Shown here: positions 40,143 through 52,539 of the stretch, in pieces | Numbering within the stretch: the stretch's first letter is position 1 | Layout of the letters: every line of letters begins with the position of its first letter | DNA from: Spinacia oleracea | Taxonomy: Eukaryota > Streptophyta > Magnoliopsida > Caryophyllales > Amaranthaceae | Length of the DNA stretch: 64,000 nt | Direction of reading: 5' to 3' | Assembly (NCBI RefSeq): GCF_020520425.1 | Contig: NC_079492.1 | Location: 140,930,361-140,994,360 of the forward strand | Notes under the pieces: model-generated | What the model saw: the letters and a program-made list of their open reading frames with translations, nothing else | Databases searched by the model: none | Told to the model about the DNA's origin: nothing | Program-made: the position numbers and the translations under genes

Positions 40143-42051
40143 CTGACAGACTTCAAATCTTTGACTGATGACCTCGGTCCCTATCTTGGTTTTCCTCTCC
40201 TTGAAAAACGACCCCCAAAGTCGAGTGCAATTCATCATTCAAAAAGTAAGGGCTAAGCTCAACATGTGAAAGTCTAAATTTCTATCGAAGGCAGGGATGC
40301 TTTTCCTAATTCAATCCACCTTGAATTCCATTCCCAATTACTATATGCAAGGACTAGACCTACCCATTTCTTTGTGCTCTGAGCTAAACAGGATCATGGC
40401 TACTTTTCTTTGGGGAAAGGGAGACGACCAAAAAGGTATAAACTGGGTGGCGTGGGAGAACATAGCAAAACCAAAAGCAGAAGGGGGTTTAGGAGTTAGA
40501 TGTTGCAAGCGCTTGAATCAAACTTACAAGATGAAATTGTGGTGGAGAGTAATGGCAGAGCCAAATAATTTGGCAGTAAAGATCTTAAAAGATAAATATT
40601 TCAAACCTGTTTCCGGTAAAGCCTTTTCAACAGGTTCCCATATTTGGAGAGGGATGGGTAAGGTGTGGGACACGTTTAGCAAATCTGTCCAATGGGGTAT
40701 CGGCAAAGGAGATACAGTAAGTTTCTGGTGGGATAATTGGCTAGGTGTTGGACCTCTTAGAAATCTCATTCATGGGCCTTTGGGCCACCTGGAAAATGAC
40801 CTCACAGTTGCTGACATGCTGGAAAATGGAGTTTGAAATCTCTCTAAGATCTCCCTCCCCCTTCCTCCCCATATCCAAGCTCTCCTTTTTACCTTTCCTA
40901 CTTCTCAAACCGATAAACTCGACTTCATATTCTCTCCATTATCATGTGAGGGCAAATTTCTTTTCTCTAGAGCATTAAGGCTAACTAATGCCAAATCTAG
41001 TGGGGACCCACCTCATGACGGGTGGATGTGGAATCTTAAAACACCTCCAAAGGTCAGATTCTTCATATGGCTCGCTAGCATTGACAGATTACCCCACAAT
41101 CTGGGATTATTTATTCGAAAAATTATGTCTTCCCCATGTTATAAGTGGTGCCCGAACATAGAGGAAAATTCCCTTCATGTCCTGCGTGATTGTGTGAAAG
41201 CCAAAGAGGTGTGAAATTTAATTCCAATCAACTCTACCTTCTTCTCTGACCCCCTTCCAGTTTGGCTAAAGAAAAATCTCTCCCACCAAAATGTAATTCC
41301 AAACAATATAACCACCCTCCCCTGGAGCATTATGTTTTCATTCTTGGTTTAGATCATCTGGAATGTGAGAAACGAAGGTATCTTCAAAAATTCTTCCCAA
41401 TCCCCTCAAACTTGCCTAAGTAAAGCCAAAACAATGGCATGGGAATTTTGTGCTTCCACGAATAGACCACAAAAACAACTACTACCCGACCCAACTCTCC
41501 AACCAAAGTGGTGTCTGCCACCCCCTACATGGGTTGCCATCAATTGTGATGTCTCTTTTGTCAGCCCCCACACTATGGCTGTTGTTGCAGGTGTTTGCAG
41601 AAACGACAAAGGCTTTTGGTTATGTGGCTTCCAGAAACAACACCAGTGTGCCTCAGCTCTGCTAGGTGAATGTGAGGCGATTCTTCAAGCTATTACTCTG
41701 GCAGGAGAAAAAGGCTGGCCTAAAGTGTTAATTCGCTCAGAGTCAAAGAAAGCAATTCATAGTCTCCAGCAAAACCTCCCCACCATGGACTTGACATTCT
41801 CTACTATATGTAAATGCAAGGACCGGATGTTAGAGACTACTTCATGGAGTTTTGAGTACACCCCAAGAGCGGCATATAAGCTTGCAGATCGAATGGCTAA
41901 GGATTGTAGGAGGTTGAACACTATGGGGGTAGAGCTTGTTGTTTTATCTCACCCTAGTAGGATCTATCAAGATTTGCTTTTGGAGGACATTGGACCTCGT
42001 GACGATGTAACTTAAACTTTGTTTGCCCGCTATGCATCAAAAAAAAAAAAA
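40143..42051 (+). mobile_element. 5'-truncated L1-type LINE
   Basis: The first recognisable residues (LTDDLGPYLGFPLLEKR, about 40161) belong to the RT thumb region. The 40297-40836 frame continues MLFLIQSTLNSIPNYYMQG and FLWGKGDDQKGINWVAW. The 41026-41214 frame gives the RT zinc-binding domain (WNLKTPPKVRFFIWLA). The 41365-42015 frame gives an RVT_3 RNase H (WVAINCDVSF, GECEAILQA, IRSESKKAI); the third acidic position is changed from the usual ESDS. It ends in an A14 tail at 42038-42051. Stops near 40248 and 40834, plus further frame changes, show it is dead. The endonuclease and ORF1 are missing. A small inverted pair (accgtgcgatct/agatcgcacggt) at 40030 and 40129 precedes it and is unexplained. 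Confidence 0.85.
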
Positions 42052-42253
42052 ACATAAACCTCAAATATTGAAAAATACAATAACTCGATCACAAATTCAC
42101 AACTAATATAACCAAATAATATGCTACTCATGTGGAGTAATTCAAAAAGACAAAGTAAGACTATGAAATCAAAACCCCTTTCAAATTTGAACTTGTTATT
42201 ATAAATCCCCGAAACTTTCTCCTTTTCTCCTATCATATAAATTTAACAGTCTA

Positions 42254-42836
42254 CTCACTATGTTCGATTATTCTTGTATGGACTTGGTCCACAATCTGTT
42301 AGTGTAGACTTAAAATTAATAATTTTCTCTAGCACCCATTTTACATACATAGGAACTTTTATTGTTCATATAGTAACTATAATAAATTAAACATCAAAAT
42401 TCTTAGATGTAGTAACTATTTTTTGAATCATAGTAACCCCGTGTTTTTAAAAGTGAATTGTGACTTAAAATCACATTATTCAAGCATAATATGTATCAAC
42501 AACACCAATTTGATAATTTTTTCATAATAATCCTAATAAGCATTCCAAAATAAATTAGGAGCAAAATGTTAACCTTTTTTTATGCATGGTCCACAATAAA
42601 TTTAGTGTGGACCAAGTCCATTTAAGAATTGGTGTCCACGGTGTTTCAATTTAGAATTTTGACACTATTTATAATTGAAAAGAATCTTCTAAATTATTTT
42701 CCATGTATATAAGATAAAAAATATATTCATGTAGGGTCTTGTTTGATTCGTTTCAAGATAAAATTGATATATATAAAATGTGCATTGATAAAACGTGAGA
42801 AATGAAAACTTAAATATCATTATGGAACGGAGGGAG
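42254..42836. mobile_element. Degenerate Stowaway-like element with a nested foldback MITE
   Basis: The right end GGAACGGAGGGAG followed by TA is clear. The left end CTCACTATGTTC after TA pairs with it imperfectly. Inside, TTCTTGTATGGACTTGGTCC (from 42271) and its mirror GGACCAAGTCCATTTAAGAA (to about 42629) delimit a second element of about 360 bp with TIRs of ATGGACTTGGTCCACA. Confidence 0.55.
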
Positions 42837-43130
42837 TATATATCAGGGTCGTCCAAAACGTGACGGGAGAGAATCTGAACCCCTCTTCACGTGAATCACG
42901 TCTCTAACCATCAAATTTTCCGTCTTTTGGCTCACTCTCCTTAAAATGCGTCACAGTCTTTGAGGTGATTCGTAACATAAGAAAATATTATCTTTAAAGG
43001 AGAAGAAAAACCCTGTCTTTACATGGAGAAACAACGGGTATAAGTGTTCAATGCGATTTTGTTACTAATTTTTAATACTTTGTAATTACAATTTGTTTTA
43101 ATTCATTGATGATTTACTAGTGTTTTTTTT

Positions 43131-44611
43131 TCCGGAAATTTCATGAAATGCCCTCGAGTTTTGCCATAATTCACCAAACGCCCATCAAGTTTCAATAATT
43201 CATAAAATACCCTCACAATTCGTACAAATACCCAACATACCCTTACTAATAACGGGCCGTTAGTCCGCCGTTAGCCAAGTTTCCAATTCACCCAAATGCC
43301 CCTATTCTGAAACTTATTTCACCAAATGCCCCTATTCTGAAACTTATTTCACCAAATGCGCCAAATTTAAATATAGCTATTCTGATGTTCCGACGGCTAG
43401 TTTTGTGTTTGAAAAGTGGTTCTTGGTCATGGTTAGCTATAAAAACCCCTTTGCTGAATGGTTCTTGTATTTTAGATGTTATTTTACTTTACTTTGCTAA
43501 TTTCATAAGATTTGTGTCATGGGTTTTCTTTCAAAATCATCTTCCACACCCAATGAGTCCACATATATTAGGGTACCTAACAAATTTTGTTATTGTGGTA
43601 GGAATGGAGGTTGAAGTGGAGAATTGGTTTTTTGGGGTAGTTTTTTGCACATCTGTTTTGATCTTGCACATATTCATTGAGTAGAAAACAACATTAAATG
43701 TAGTTGGTGCAAAGATGTTTTGTAAGTGAAGCTAAAAACAGAAATGCTTCCCAATTTGGTATTTTGTGCAGATTATGCAACATCAATTATTTATGAAATG
43801 TGAATTTGTTTCTCATTACTTGTGTTTACTTCATGATTACAAACAGTAAAATTACAAACATCAATATCCCCATTTGTGTTACAACTTTGACTACTTTTTG
43901 TTGTTGTTTTAGCTTCTTCTTCATTTGCTTCAATTCTTCTTGCATCTTACAGTTTCACCTGTTTTCAATACTTTCTCCTTCGTCTAAGCTTCCCCCGCAT
44001 TGTCCTTCGTGTTGTTGCCCCTTGTTTTCTTGCTCAACTACTCCCTTGCACCATCTCAGATTGCTTCAAGGATCACACTTGTAGTATAACCTTTGTGGAT
44101 CGAGTGTTGTATCAGAGCTTCGAATGACAAATTTCCTACCGGCCACAATAACAAAATTTGGTAGGTACTCTAATATATGTGGACTCATTGGGTGTGGATG
44201 ATGATTTTGAAAGAAAACTCATGACAAAAATCTTATGAAATTAGCAAAGCAAATCAAAATAACATCTAACTTACAAGAACCATTCAGCAAAGGGGCTTTT
44301 ATAGTCAATCGTGACCAACGACTACCTTTCAAACACAAAAACTAGTCGCTGAAACATCAAAATAGCTATATTTAAGTTTGGGGCATTTGGTGAAATAAGC
44401 TTCACAATAGGGGCATTTGGTGAAATAAGCTTCACAATAGGGGCATTTGGGTGAATAGGAAACTTGGCTAACGGCAGACTAACGGTTCGTTATTAGTAAG
44501 GGTATGTTGGGTATTTGTACGAATTGTGAGGGGTATTTTATGAATTATTGAAACTTGATAGGCGTTTGGTGAATTATGGCAAAACTCGAGGGCATTTCAT
44601 GAAATATCCGG
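43131..44611. mobile_element. Palindromic MULE carrying GRF-zinc-finger gene pieces
   Basis: Left arm 43131-43604 and right arm 44138-44611 are inverted repeats of about 474 bp, starting CCGGAAATTTCATGAAATGC and ending with its near-mirror GGCATTTCATGAAATATCCGG. A 9-bp run GTTTTTTTT flanks both sides (43122-43130, 44612-44620), the length expected for Mutator-like elements, though low complexity weakens it. TIR motifs ACCAAATGCCCC are repeated. Both arms encode the start of a protein (F-L-S-K-S-S-S-T-P-N-E-S-T-Y-I-R-V-P and then KFCYCGR). No transposase is present. Confidence 0.85.
43826..44222 (-). pseudogene. Captured GRF-type zinc finger gene fragment
   Basis: From an ATG at 44220-44222 the minus strand encodes MSFLSKSSSTPNESTYIRVP and TKFCYCGR, then meets a TAG at 44136-44138. 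Downstream, another frame gives IRSSDTTLDPQRLYYKCDP and the RWCKGVVEQE region. The end reads MQEELKQMKKKLKQQQKVVK with a hydrophobic tail GILMFVILLFVIMK before TAA at 43826-43828. CYCG..TxxNPxRRFY.C, coiled coil and C-terminal membrane anchor are the layout of small plant GRF zinc-finger proteins. The stops and frame changes show this copy is not functional. Confidence 0.6.
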
Positions 44612-44620
44612 GTTTTTTTT

Positions 44621-45006
44621 TTGGTGAGATTACTGATCGATTTTACAAGTTATTGTAAATGAATTTTACTCATTCGATTGAAACTTAGGGAAATTTGTGA
44701 AACTACCTTGTAAATTAGGTTTTTGTGAGAAACTATCTTATGTATAAAGTGTTGCAAGAAACTACATACCTTCGTATAGGATTTTATGCTGTGATATACG
44801 GAGTACGAAATAGTAATTTAGCCAAATTATACCCTTTGACCAAAGATTTCCGGCATGAATATTTACCCCTGCATCATATCATCTGCTTCATATGCATTCT
44901 TCCCAATTACGTTTAGGGAAATTATAGCTCGATACTCGATATTGGGCATGACTGCTCACTACCTATTGCATATATACAATCAACGTTATTGAAAGTACAA
45001 TCTATA
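44621..45006. other. Intergenic DNA, nothing recognised
   Basis: AT-rich spacer between the palindromic MULE and the next Stowaway. Confidence 0.4.
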
Positions 45007-45008
45007 TA

Positions 45009-45261
45009 CTTCTTCTGTTTCGGAAATATCGCACCATTTGTTTTTTACACTAATTACACTACGACTTTGGCCATTTTTTATGATTCGTACGTAAGGAAAT
45101 TTTAGTCATGTGTGGTCATGTTAGATTCGTATCGATATAAATTTTCTAAATATTAAATTTTTATAATTTTTACTTGCACACGATTTGAGATATTAAGAGT
45201 CAAAGTATTGGTTAGAGGAGTAAAAATCAACCATGGTGCGATATTTCCGGAATGGAGGAAG
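45009..45261. mobile_element. Stowaway MITE, copy H
   Basis: CTTCTTCTGTTTCGGAAATATCGCACCATTT at the left is mirrored at the right by GGTGCGATATTTCCGGAATGGAGGAAG. TA duplications lie at 45007-45008 and 45262-45263. A further lone Stowaway-type end (CTCCCTACGTCCC) starts at 45278; its partner end was not found. Confidence 0.82.
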
Positions 45262-45572
45262 TATATCTGTATATGTACTCCCTACGTCCCTAAATGTTTT
45301 TCTCGTTTCCTTTTAAGGTGTATCAAAATAGTCTTCCCATGATCTATTCTTTCCTTTTTAATCTACTCTTTGTAATTTGTGTGCTTATAACCTTGTAATT
45401 CTATTGATTATTAATAAGAGACTTTGTAATTTCATTGGTGGATTTAACTTTGGATAAGTTAATGAGTTGACACTTTTATTTTTTAAATCGAAATTGACTT
45501 GGCTTCGCCAAAAAGACCATTATGTTTTGTTCTCTTGTAAAAAAAAAGTAAAAAAAATACTACACTTCCCCA

Positions 45573-45743
45573 TCTCTATTATATAAGACAAGAGGGGAGG
45601 GGCAATTCAGTAACACCACTTTTTCGTGTCCACAAGCAAAAAGACGAAACTATCCCTATTTCTAACTTAAATCCAAGCCTCCATTACTTGCGCATTTTAA
45701 GTTTTTATATAATTCCGCACACATCACATGCATATAAGACTAG
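45573..45743 (+). mobile_element. Non-autonomous Helitron 2, only 171 bp
   Basis: 5' TCTCTATTATATAAGACAAG and 3' CATGCATATAAGACTAG, inserted between host A (45572) and T (45744). The terminal sequences equal those of Helitron 1. With almost no interior, it is close to a minimal Helitron. Confidence 0.8.
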
Positions 45744-46131
45744 TAAAATATAATACAAGTGTACAATCATGCATCTGAAATGACCCGACATGAACCCGAA
45801 CCATCCTCCATTCCTCCCTAGTCCGGTAGTCCCTACCCTTCAATTCTAACTCAATCCCCAATTGCTCAAAATTGAATTGTCTACATTACTATTTTTGTCT
45901 GTACTCCAATTAGTACGGATTGGGTTTTACCAGTGAAACACTCAAACTCAACACACTCGCTGACATTTCAGAGAACCTCACACAATTTCTCAATTTCTCT
46001 CTCCTCCTCCCTTCACTTCAAAGCGAATTCGCCTACTTTTGATCACGACTTTCAATCTCCACACCAACCCAAACACAGAAAATTCGTTGTGCATGAGATA
46101 CAGAGAAAGAGTTGGTTTTCAGGCCGCAGAA

Positions 46132-49100
46132 ATGGCCAACGGAGGAGGTGCTTATGGCGGCGCAGCCTCGATGATCGCCAATGGTGGGGACACATTGAAG
46201 GCGCACGGAGCCATGGTTCTTGTTCAGCTTTGCTATGGTGGATACCATGTTATTACTAAGCTTGTTCTTAATGAAGGTGTTAATCAGATCGTTTTCTGCG
46301 TTTTCCGTGATCTTCTTGCTCTTTCCATCCTCGCCCCTCTCGCTTATTTCCGTGAAAAGTTAGTATCTTTTTCTTATTTTTGTTTCAATTCATCAATTTG
46401 AAGTTGCATTTTGATTGTTGGTTTGAGAAATTGATGTGGGGTATTGATTGATTTTGCTTGTGTTGTGTTTTAATTGTTGTTGTTCATTTGGGAAATTTTG
46501 ATTTTTGGATCAATGTGTGTGTGAGAGAGAGAGGACACTTATTTGAGAATGGAGGTAGTATGGATTTTTGTAATGTTTAAGGTATAAGATTAACGGCCCG
46601 TGACAATGAGAAGGATTTAAAGTATAGTTTGGCAAAGTGGCAATGGGATTGAATTGAGAAAAAAGGGGCTTCAATAGAAGCATATTAGAGTGGATTGCAG
46701 AAGTTGCAATGATTGTCTGCTTATGAATTCTGTAGACCAATTTGTTAACCAACTGATTATTGAGGTAGTTCAAATGACTGGAGACTAGCTAAAGAACGCA
46801 GCTTGATAATTTTGCATCATTTAAAGTTTTAAACAAAAGTTTCTATGAGGAACTGAGGAACATTTGTGAACAATGATTTTGAGGGAAATTAGTCAAACTA
46901 GTCCTTTTTATCATTTGAAAATTTACTGCTTTTGAAATTCTTCAATCATCTCATGGAACACATTATTATGCTTAGGTTTTTTCTTCCTCAATCTGGGTTG
47001 TTTAAGATAGAACTAATACATCAATATTATATGACTACATTAAATACACCTGGGCATAGTTGTGTGACAATGGTACTTAAAAGTTCTACTAATAACAGTC
47101 AGGAAGCATGTAAAAATAGAGGGAAGTATGTTTCCTCTTTGAAACAAGTGAAACCAAAACAAAGGGATTACTGATCCCTAAAAACCTGTTTTATTTGGCT
47201 TCTATAGTAATCTGATATTCTGATGTTTGGTATTCGATTTCTGCAGGCGAGTTCGACCTCCAATCACTAAAAAGCTTCTCGTTGCATTTTTCTTTCTCGG
47301 GCTAACAGGGTACGTGACATATTTGTTGGTTTTGTTCTTGAGCATTTTTCTACTAATCGTCTGAGCTGTTTTGTTGATTACTTGACTAGGATATTCGGAA
47401 ACCAACTTTTGTTTCTTTTTGGTCTGAGCTACACAAATCCAACATATGCTGCAGCTATACAACCTTCAATTCCAGTTTTTACTTTCCTCTTGGCCGCAAT
47501 AATGGGGTCAGTTTGATCAAATTTGGTTATTTTATGTCTCTTTTATCCATTATTTGTGGTTACCTCTTCATTTGCTTATATCAATCTTTTCCATGCAGCA
47601 CAGAAACTGTGAATTTATTTAGAATTGAAGGGCAAATGAAGGTTGCAGGCACAATTTCTTGTGTTTCTGGTGCTATTTTGATGGTTGTATTCAAAGGGCC
47701 AGCTATACTTGGACGCAAAGAAGAAATGTTATCACACAGTGAAATCAGTGTTAAAGGACAGCCAGAACCAGTTGGATGGCTTGTTGCGAGGTCCATGGAA
47801 TTTGGGTTCGACACATTTCACTTAGGTGTACTATGTCTTATAGGGAACTGTGTGTGCATGGCCACATATCTTGCAATTCAGGTATTTATCTTTCTTTGGA
47901 GCAAATAAAAAAAAAATGTTAAACTAGTTAATAGTTGTTAGTAGAACTTAGGATGAGAATAATGATGCATTCATGATACATCAGAACTTCTCTAGTTGGG
48001 ATGTCAGGCCATTTGGTTTTACTCCACCAATGGATAGTACTATATCGACTTGAGGTGCATAGAGCTTCAGTTGTCAAGATTATGGTTGCGACAAGAAAGC
48101 TAAGATGATTATTTGGAGAGAAAGTCATTCATAAATCTAATGGGGTTGAGTTATTTACACAAACTAGAAAAGTTCAACAGCAAGAGAACCACTTATAAGC
48201 ACGGACACATTTTTTAGTTTCTGGATTAGAAGAAAGGTTCTAATTGGCAGATTTATATTGGCAACTTCAAACTTCGACTTTTTGTTTTCTCACGAATTCA
48301 GTACAACCAGCAAACCAGGTAAAGGGGTTGTCGAACCATTACCTTATGTGCTGATACCAATATATCCTGACTCGTAGCTAACTAGCTATGTAAACCAGTC
48401 TTTATATACGAAGTATTAGTTTTAAAATAGTGAAGATGAAATTGGTTAGTGTAAATCAGAATATTCAGCAAATTTGAAGCAGATATGTCTTCACTCATAC
48501 TCTGCTTCAGTGGAGAATTAGGGACTAAGCAACAGATTATGAGTTCAAGGCACCTGCTCGGCCATAGATGGCATTGGGTTGTGCCTTCATGCCGGTGTTT
48601 GGAAAGGCATGGCAACTAACTTCAGGAATCTGGCTCGTGCACGACGTAGCACACGGGCCTACTCATGCTGGCCCACCTTTAAAATTCTTTTTTTTAAAAG
48701 GGGAAAAAAACCAATTCCAGTTTTCTGATGCTTTTTTGTGAATTGCAGTAATGATTATTTAAGGATTTTCTTAGATAGTTGAAATTCACAACATACTTTG
48801 TATTTAATCTATTCTCTCTCCGTTTATAAAAAGTTTTGGCCTGCTTTTTTACTTACCATACATATACTTGTAGGATCTTGTTAAATTCGTGCCAGAGCGG
48901 CAGAACATACTTTCATTATTTTAACTTTTTGAAACTTTTCCTAGTATATAACTAAAGAGCAAATATATAATTGGTCCAAGCCTCTAAGGTGTGCATTGAA
49001 GCCCATGAAAAAAGAGTTTTGCAAGTTTAGAACTATTTACAAGATACTATGTTTTGATTAGAATTTTAGTTAAAATAATTTATACTACCTCCATTTTACT

Positions 49101-51277
49101 TAATAAACTTTCTGTTTTCACCCGATTTGTAGTTCTACTCACTTTTACTTTATTCCGTTTTTGAAGATTTTTATTCATTTTTTAACATCTCTTACCTGTC
49201 TTATGCGACCTATTATTTTTCGAAATCCTTTGCACTATCTCTCTTCTCTTATACGGTTATACACACATCAACTGTCCCTGTCTTAGTCCTCCCTAGTTTT
49301 GTTTGAAATTGAGAAAAAGTCGGGAAAATGGAGTGTTAAATTTTACAACTAAGATAACAAAATGCTATTAACACCACCCATCTGCTAAGTACCTTTGTTT
49401 TCTTTTTATCTACTCAATTTGACTTTTGCATTTGCCAACACAACTTTGACCATTAATATCTCTTATTATCAATAATTAAAAATCATACAAAGTTTATATG
49501 TGGAAAATGTATATTGAGACAAATATAATATCCTACATGACTATGTTTTTCTTGGGTCAACAATGGTCAAAGTAGAGTTTGTGAATAGTGTCAAATTTCA
49601 ACGTGTGTAGATTAAAAAGGATTGAAGGGAGTATTACTTTTGGGTGCATGGCTCCAAACCTTTTCCTAAGCATAAGAGTGGTGATGAAAGAGGAAGAAAA
49701 ATAAAGTTGAAAGAGCCTGCACGTGTATTTTCTTCCCCTGCAGTCTTGAAGGGGCGCCCTTCTTTGTAATGCTAACAAATGATATTGATTAATTTACTAT
49801 TATTTTCTTTAGGAGGGGGGTTGGGGAGGTTACATGGTAGATCCTAAATCCCTAATATATTAGGCCTACAAGCAAGCAATCCAAGAGGTTGACGTGGGTC
49901 TTGATATATGAGAAGGGGAAAGGGGAAAAAAAAAGTCCCTTTGATGCTCTAGCGAAGCTTGAGTTCGAGACCTGATAGTCCTGAAATTACAAGCTGACCT
50001 TGTGACTTGCTGAGTTTGGCATATGATTCTAAACAAAAATGTTGAATTTTTTTTACAGACTTTAGCTAATCTAATGGATTGAAAACTTATCTTTGAAACT
50101 ATGTTGTAGGCTCCAGTTCTGAAGAGGTATCCAGCAAGCCTCTCGGTGACAGCATATTCATATCTTTTTGGTACTCTTCTTATTGTTACTGCTTCATTTT
50201 TTATGTCCAATGACCCAACCAGCTGGATTGTGAATCACGATGAAATGTTCGCCATCTTCTATGCTGTAAGTTTCCTTAGCCAGTTAGCCACAAAATAGAC
50301 CGGGGGAAATAGAAAAGGAACTTTGAAATTGTTATTGGTTCTGCATCTTGTTCCTATATTGCTTTCCTGCTACTCTGTTAAGAATAAGTGAAAATTGAAC
50401 ATGATGGAACACACTGACATCTTGTTGTTGCATATGAAGAGATATAATAAACAATTTAATGCTGAAAATTTTAAACATAACCAGTCCAGATGTTAAGTTT
50501 TTAAGGCACTTGTTGAAGTACTGTTCAAGTCTACTTGCAATGTTTTGGGTCCTCAATTCCTCACCCTCTTTAAATGCTTAGGGCTCATGTTGGTTCTGGT
50601 TCTAACCAATCCAAAGGGAAAAAAAAAATAAGATAAATAATAATCTTCTTTGAATGCGTATCGATTCATTATTCGAATCAAGTAAGAATATGTGTGTGCA
50701 TGATTTTCTCTGGGTGAATATTGTTGTATAGGCTTCTGCAAAATGCAGTTAGTCAAAGCTTTTCTATTGTTATATTTATATTCTATCTGTAATATAAATT
50801 TTGAACTTTTTTTCCAGGGCATTGTTGCATCTGCCCTTAACTATGGACTTATCACATGGTCCAATAAAATAATAGGACCTGCATTGGTCGCTCTTTACAA
50901 TCCACTTCAACCTGCAGCATCTACCTTCTTGTCACTTCTCTTTCTAGGAAGCCCCCTATACTTGGGAAGGTTTGGTTCATTTTCGTTTATTACATTCGTA
51001 TACCAGTTTATTACATATTACTGTCCATGTTTTCCTTAAGAGAAGTTTATTATCAAGTGTATCTTAAAATGTGGATCATGTATGCAGCGTGCTGGGAGGC
51101 TCTCTAATTATTGCTGGCTTATACTTGGTGACCTGGGCAACCTACAAAGAAAAACAAGTTGCAATGCGAATACCCTCTGAACCTCTCATTCACAGAGATC
51201 CGTCACTCAGCAAAATTAACCAGCAAGGACGCATTTTTGCTGGATCATCATCTCCTGTATACAAGGCATTGGATTAG
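46132..51277 (+). CDS. WAT1-related (EamA/DMT) membrane transporter
   Basis: Seven coding exons: 46132-46358, 47247-47309, 47390-47506, 47599-47881, 50110-50265, 50818-50969 and 51088-51277; 395 residues. The sequence is very like the Arabidopsis At4g19185 type: [66 protein letters not shown] and, in the second half, [19 protein letters not shown]. About ten hydrophobic segments form two EamA repeats (exons 1-3 and 5-7). The family includes WAT1, a vacuolar auxin facilitator; substrate of this subgroup is not known. I chose the ATG at 46132 because the in-frame upstream ATG at 46039 adds a non-hydrophobic stretch not seen in relatives. Intron 4 is long (2.2 kb) and holds degenerate Stowaway-like ends. 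The stop is directly followed by a donor-like GTAATA. Confidence 0.93.
47882..50109 (+). other. Long intron 4 of the WAT1-like gene
   Basis: Non-coding. Degenerate Stowaway-type ends occur at 49085 (CTACCTCCATTTTAC) with possible partners near 49331 (GAAAATGGAG) and 49632 (GATTGAAGGGAG), too decayed to delimit. No nested gene is supported. Confidence 0.55.
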
Positions 51278-51913
51278 GTAATATGCCCATCATAGAGAAT
51301 TTGCTTAATACGTGTCTTAATTCTAGATCTTTTTTTGGGCACTGCTATTATGGATTTATGGTATCCCTTTTTGGTGTACATGTCAGTAACATAAAATAAA
51401 TGATATTTATGCACTGCTTCAAAACAAAATTCTCAGGAAAATCCCATTCTGTTTTTATGTGTCATGCCAAAAGTTCTGCCACTTATTTTGAAATGTCTTG
51501 ATTAAGATTTTATTTGGGATTTTCCAAATACAGGTTAACTCAAGGTGATGGCCATTGATTTTGAAAACACTGATTAATGAAGGATTTGTTAGTTATGGCA
51601 TCTTTGAAGTGTTAGAAGATGTCCATTGTGGTGAATTTCTTTTATTGGATGTGTTCGGACATTAAAAACACAAGAAATTAGAACAAAATAGGCCACCATA
51701 AGTATTATCTTGGGAACTAAAAATTCTGATTACGAATTTTGACTGTTTTACACCGAGGAATATCAAGGCGATACCAAGTTTATGTTATGCTGTTAATCAT
51801 TTCTGTAATTGTATTATCTTTGATATTGTGAACATGTGATATGCTAATTCACTTGAGGACCCGTTTGGTGTTGCTTTTACCTTCGCTGCTAATTGTGTAC
51901 TTGTATGATTCAG
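51278..51913 (+). other. Probable 3'UTR intron of the WAT1-like gene
   Basis: TAG|GTAATATG starts directly at the stop codon, and ATGATTCAG ends at 51913. Downstream, 51914-52018 is open in the same phase for 34 codons (ending SISRSRSHK and TAG). Since the stop precedes the donor, this would be an untranslated last exon. Confidence 0.45.
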
Positions 51914-52018
51914 GCGAACAGCAATACGAATGTACAGCAAGCATATAGTATAATGGGTTCCAGAAGGAATTCTGATCGGTATCAATTGTCTATATCAAGA
52001 TCCAGGTCTCACAAATAG

Positions 52019-52446
52019 TGCAGAGAGTGTTATGGAAAATGTATTTACTGATCGTGGACGTATTTACTGCTAGCTATATATGAAGTAGGACAGGGCAAAC
52101 TTCTGGATGTGGCATCTTCATGTGGAATTTGGAGCAAGCTTCTTGTTGAAACTTTAGAATTCCAATATGCATGATACTTGTGCGCAAGATCATTGTTGTT
52201 ATTTTTTTGGGCAAGATCATTAGTTGTACCGTACCACAGTAATAGGAAAAGTAACGAAGACAGCTTTTTTGGAGGTGTTATTATTGAATGCTTCTGGTAT
52301 GCAACCCTGTTTTAAACTGCATCAATATCCTGATTCATGAACCCCTCTATTGAAAGATAATATCAAATACTCCACTTTGTATGGTAAAATCATGGGCCAT
52401 CCTTAAATAATTAAGGTTATGTTATGTTCACCTTATTTTCTCTTAA
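52019..52446 (+). other. 3' flank of the WAT1-like gene
   Basis: AT-rich 3' region with no further gene. The nearby sequence GTTATGTTCACCTTATTTTCTC at 52423-52443 resembles Tourist ends and may be a remnant of another copy. Confidence 0.4.
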
Positions 52447-52539
52447 GGCTGCGTTCTGTTCACCTAATTTTCACTTATTTTTCCTAAACGAACTTATCTG
52501 AACTTATTAGAACTTATCAAAACTTATTTTAGTTATAAA

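Noticed and set aside
46039-46131. Upstream in-frame ATG as start of the WAT1-like protein
   Set aside because: The extra residues are unlike the N-terminus of known relatives; the ATG at 46132 gives the expected length.
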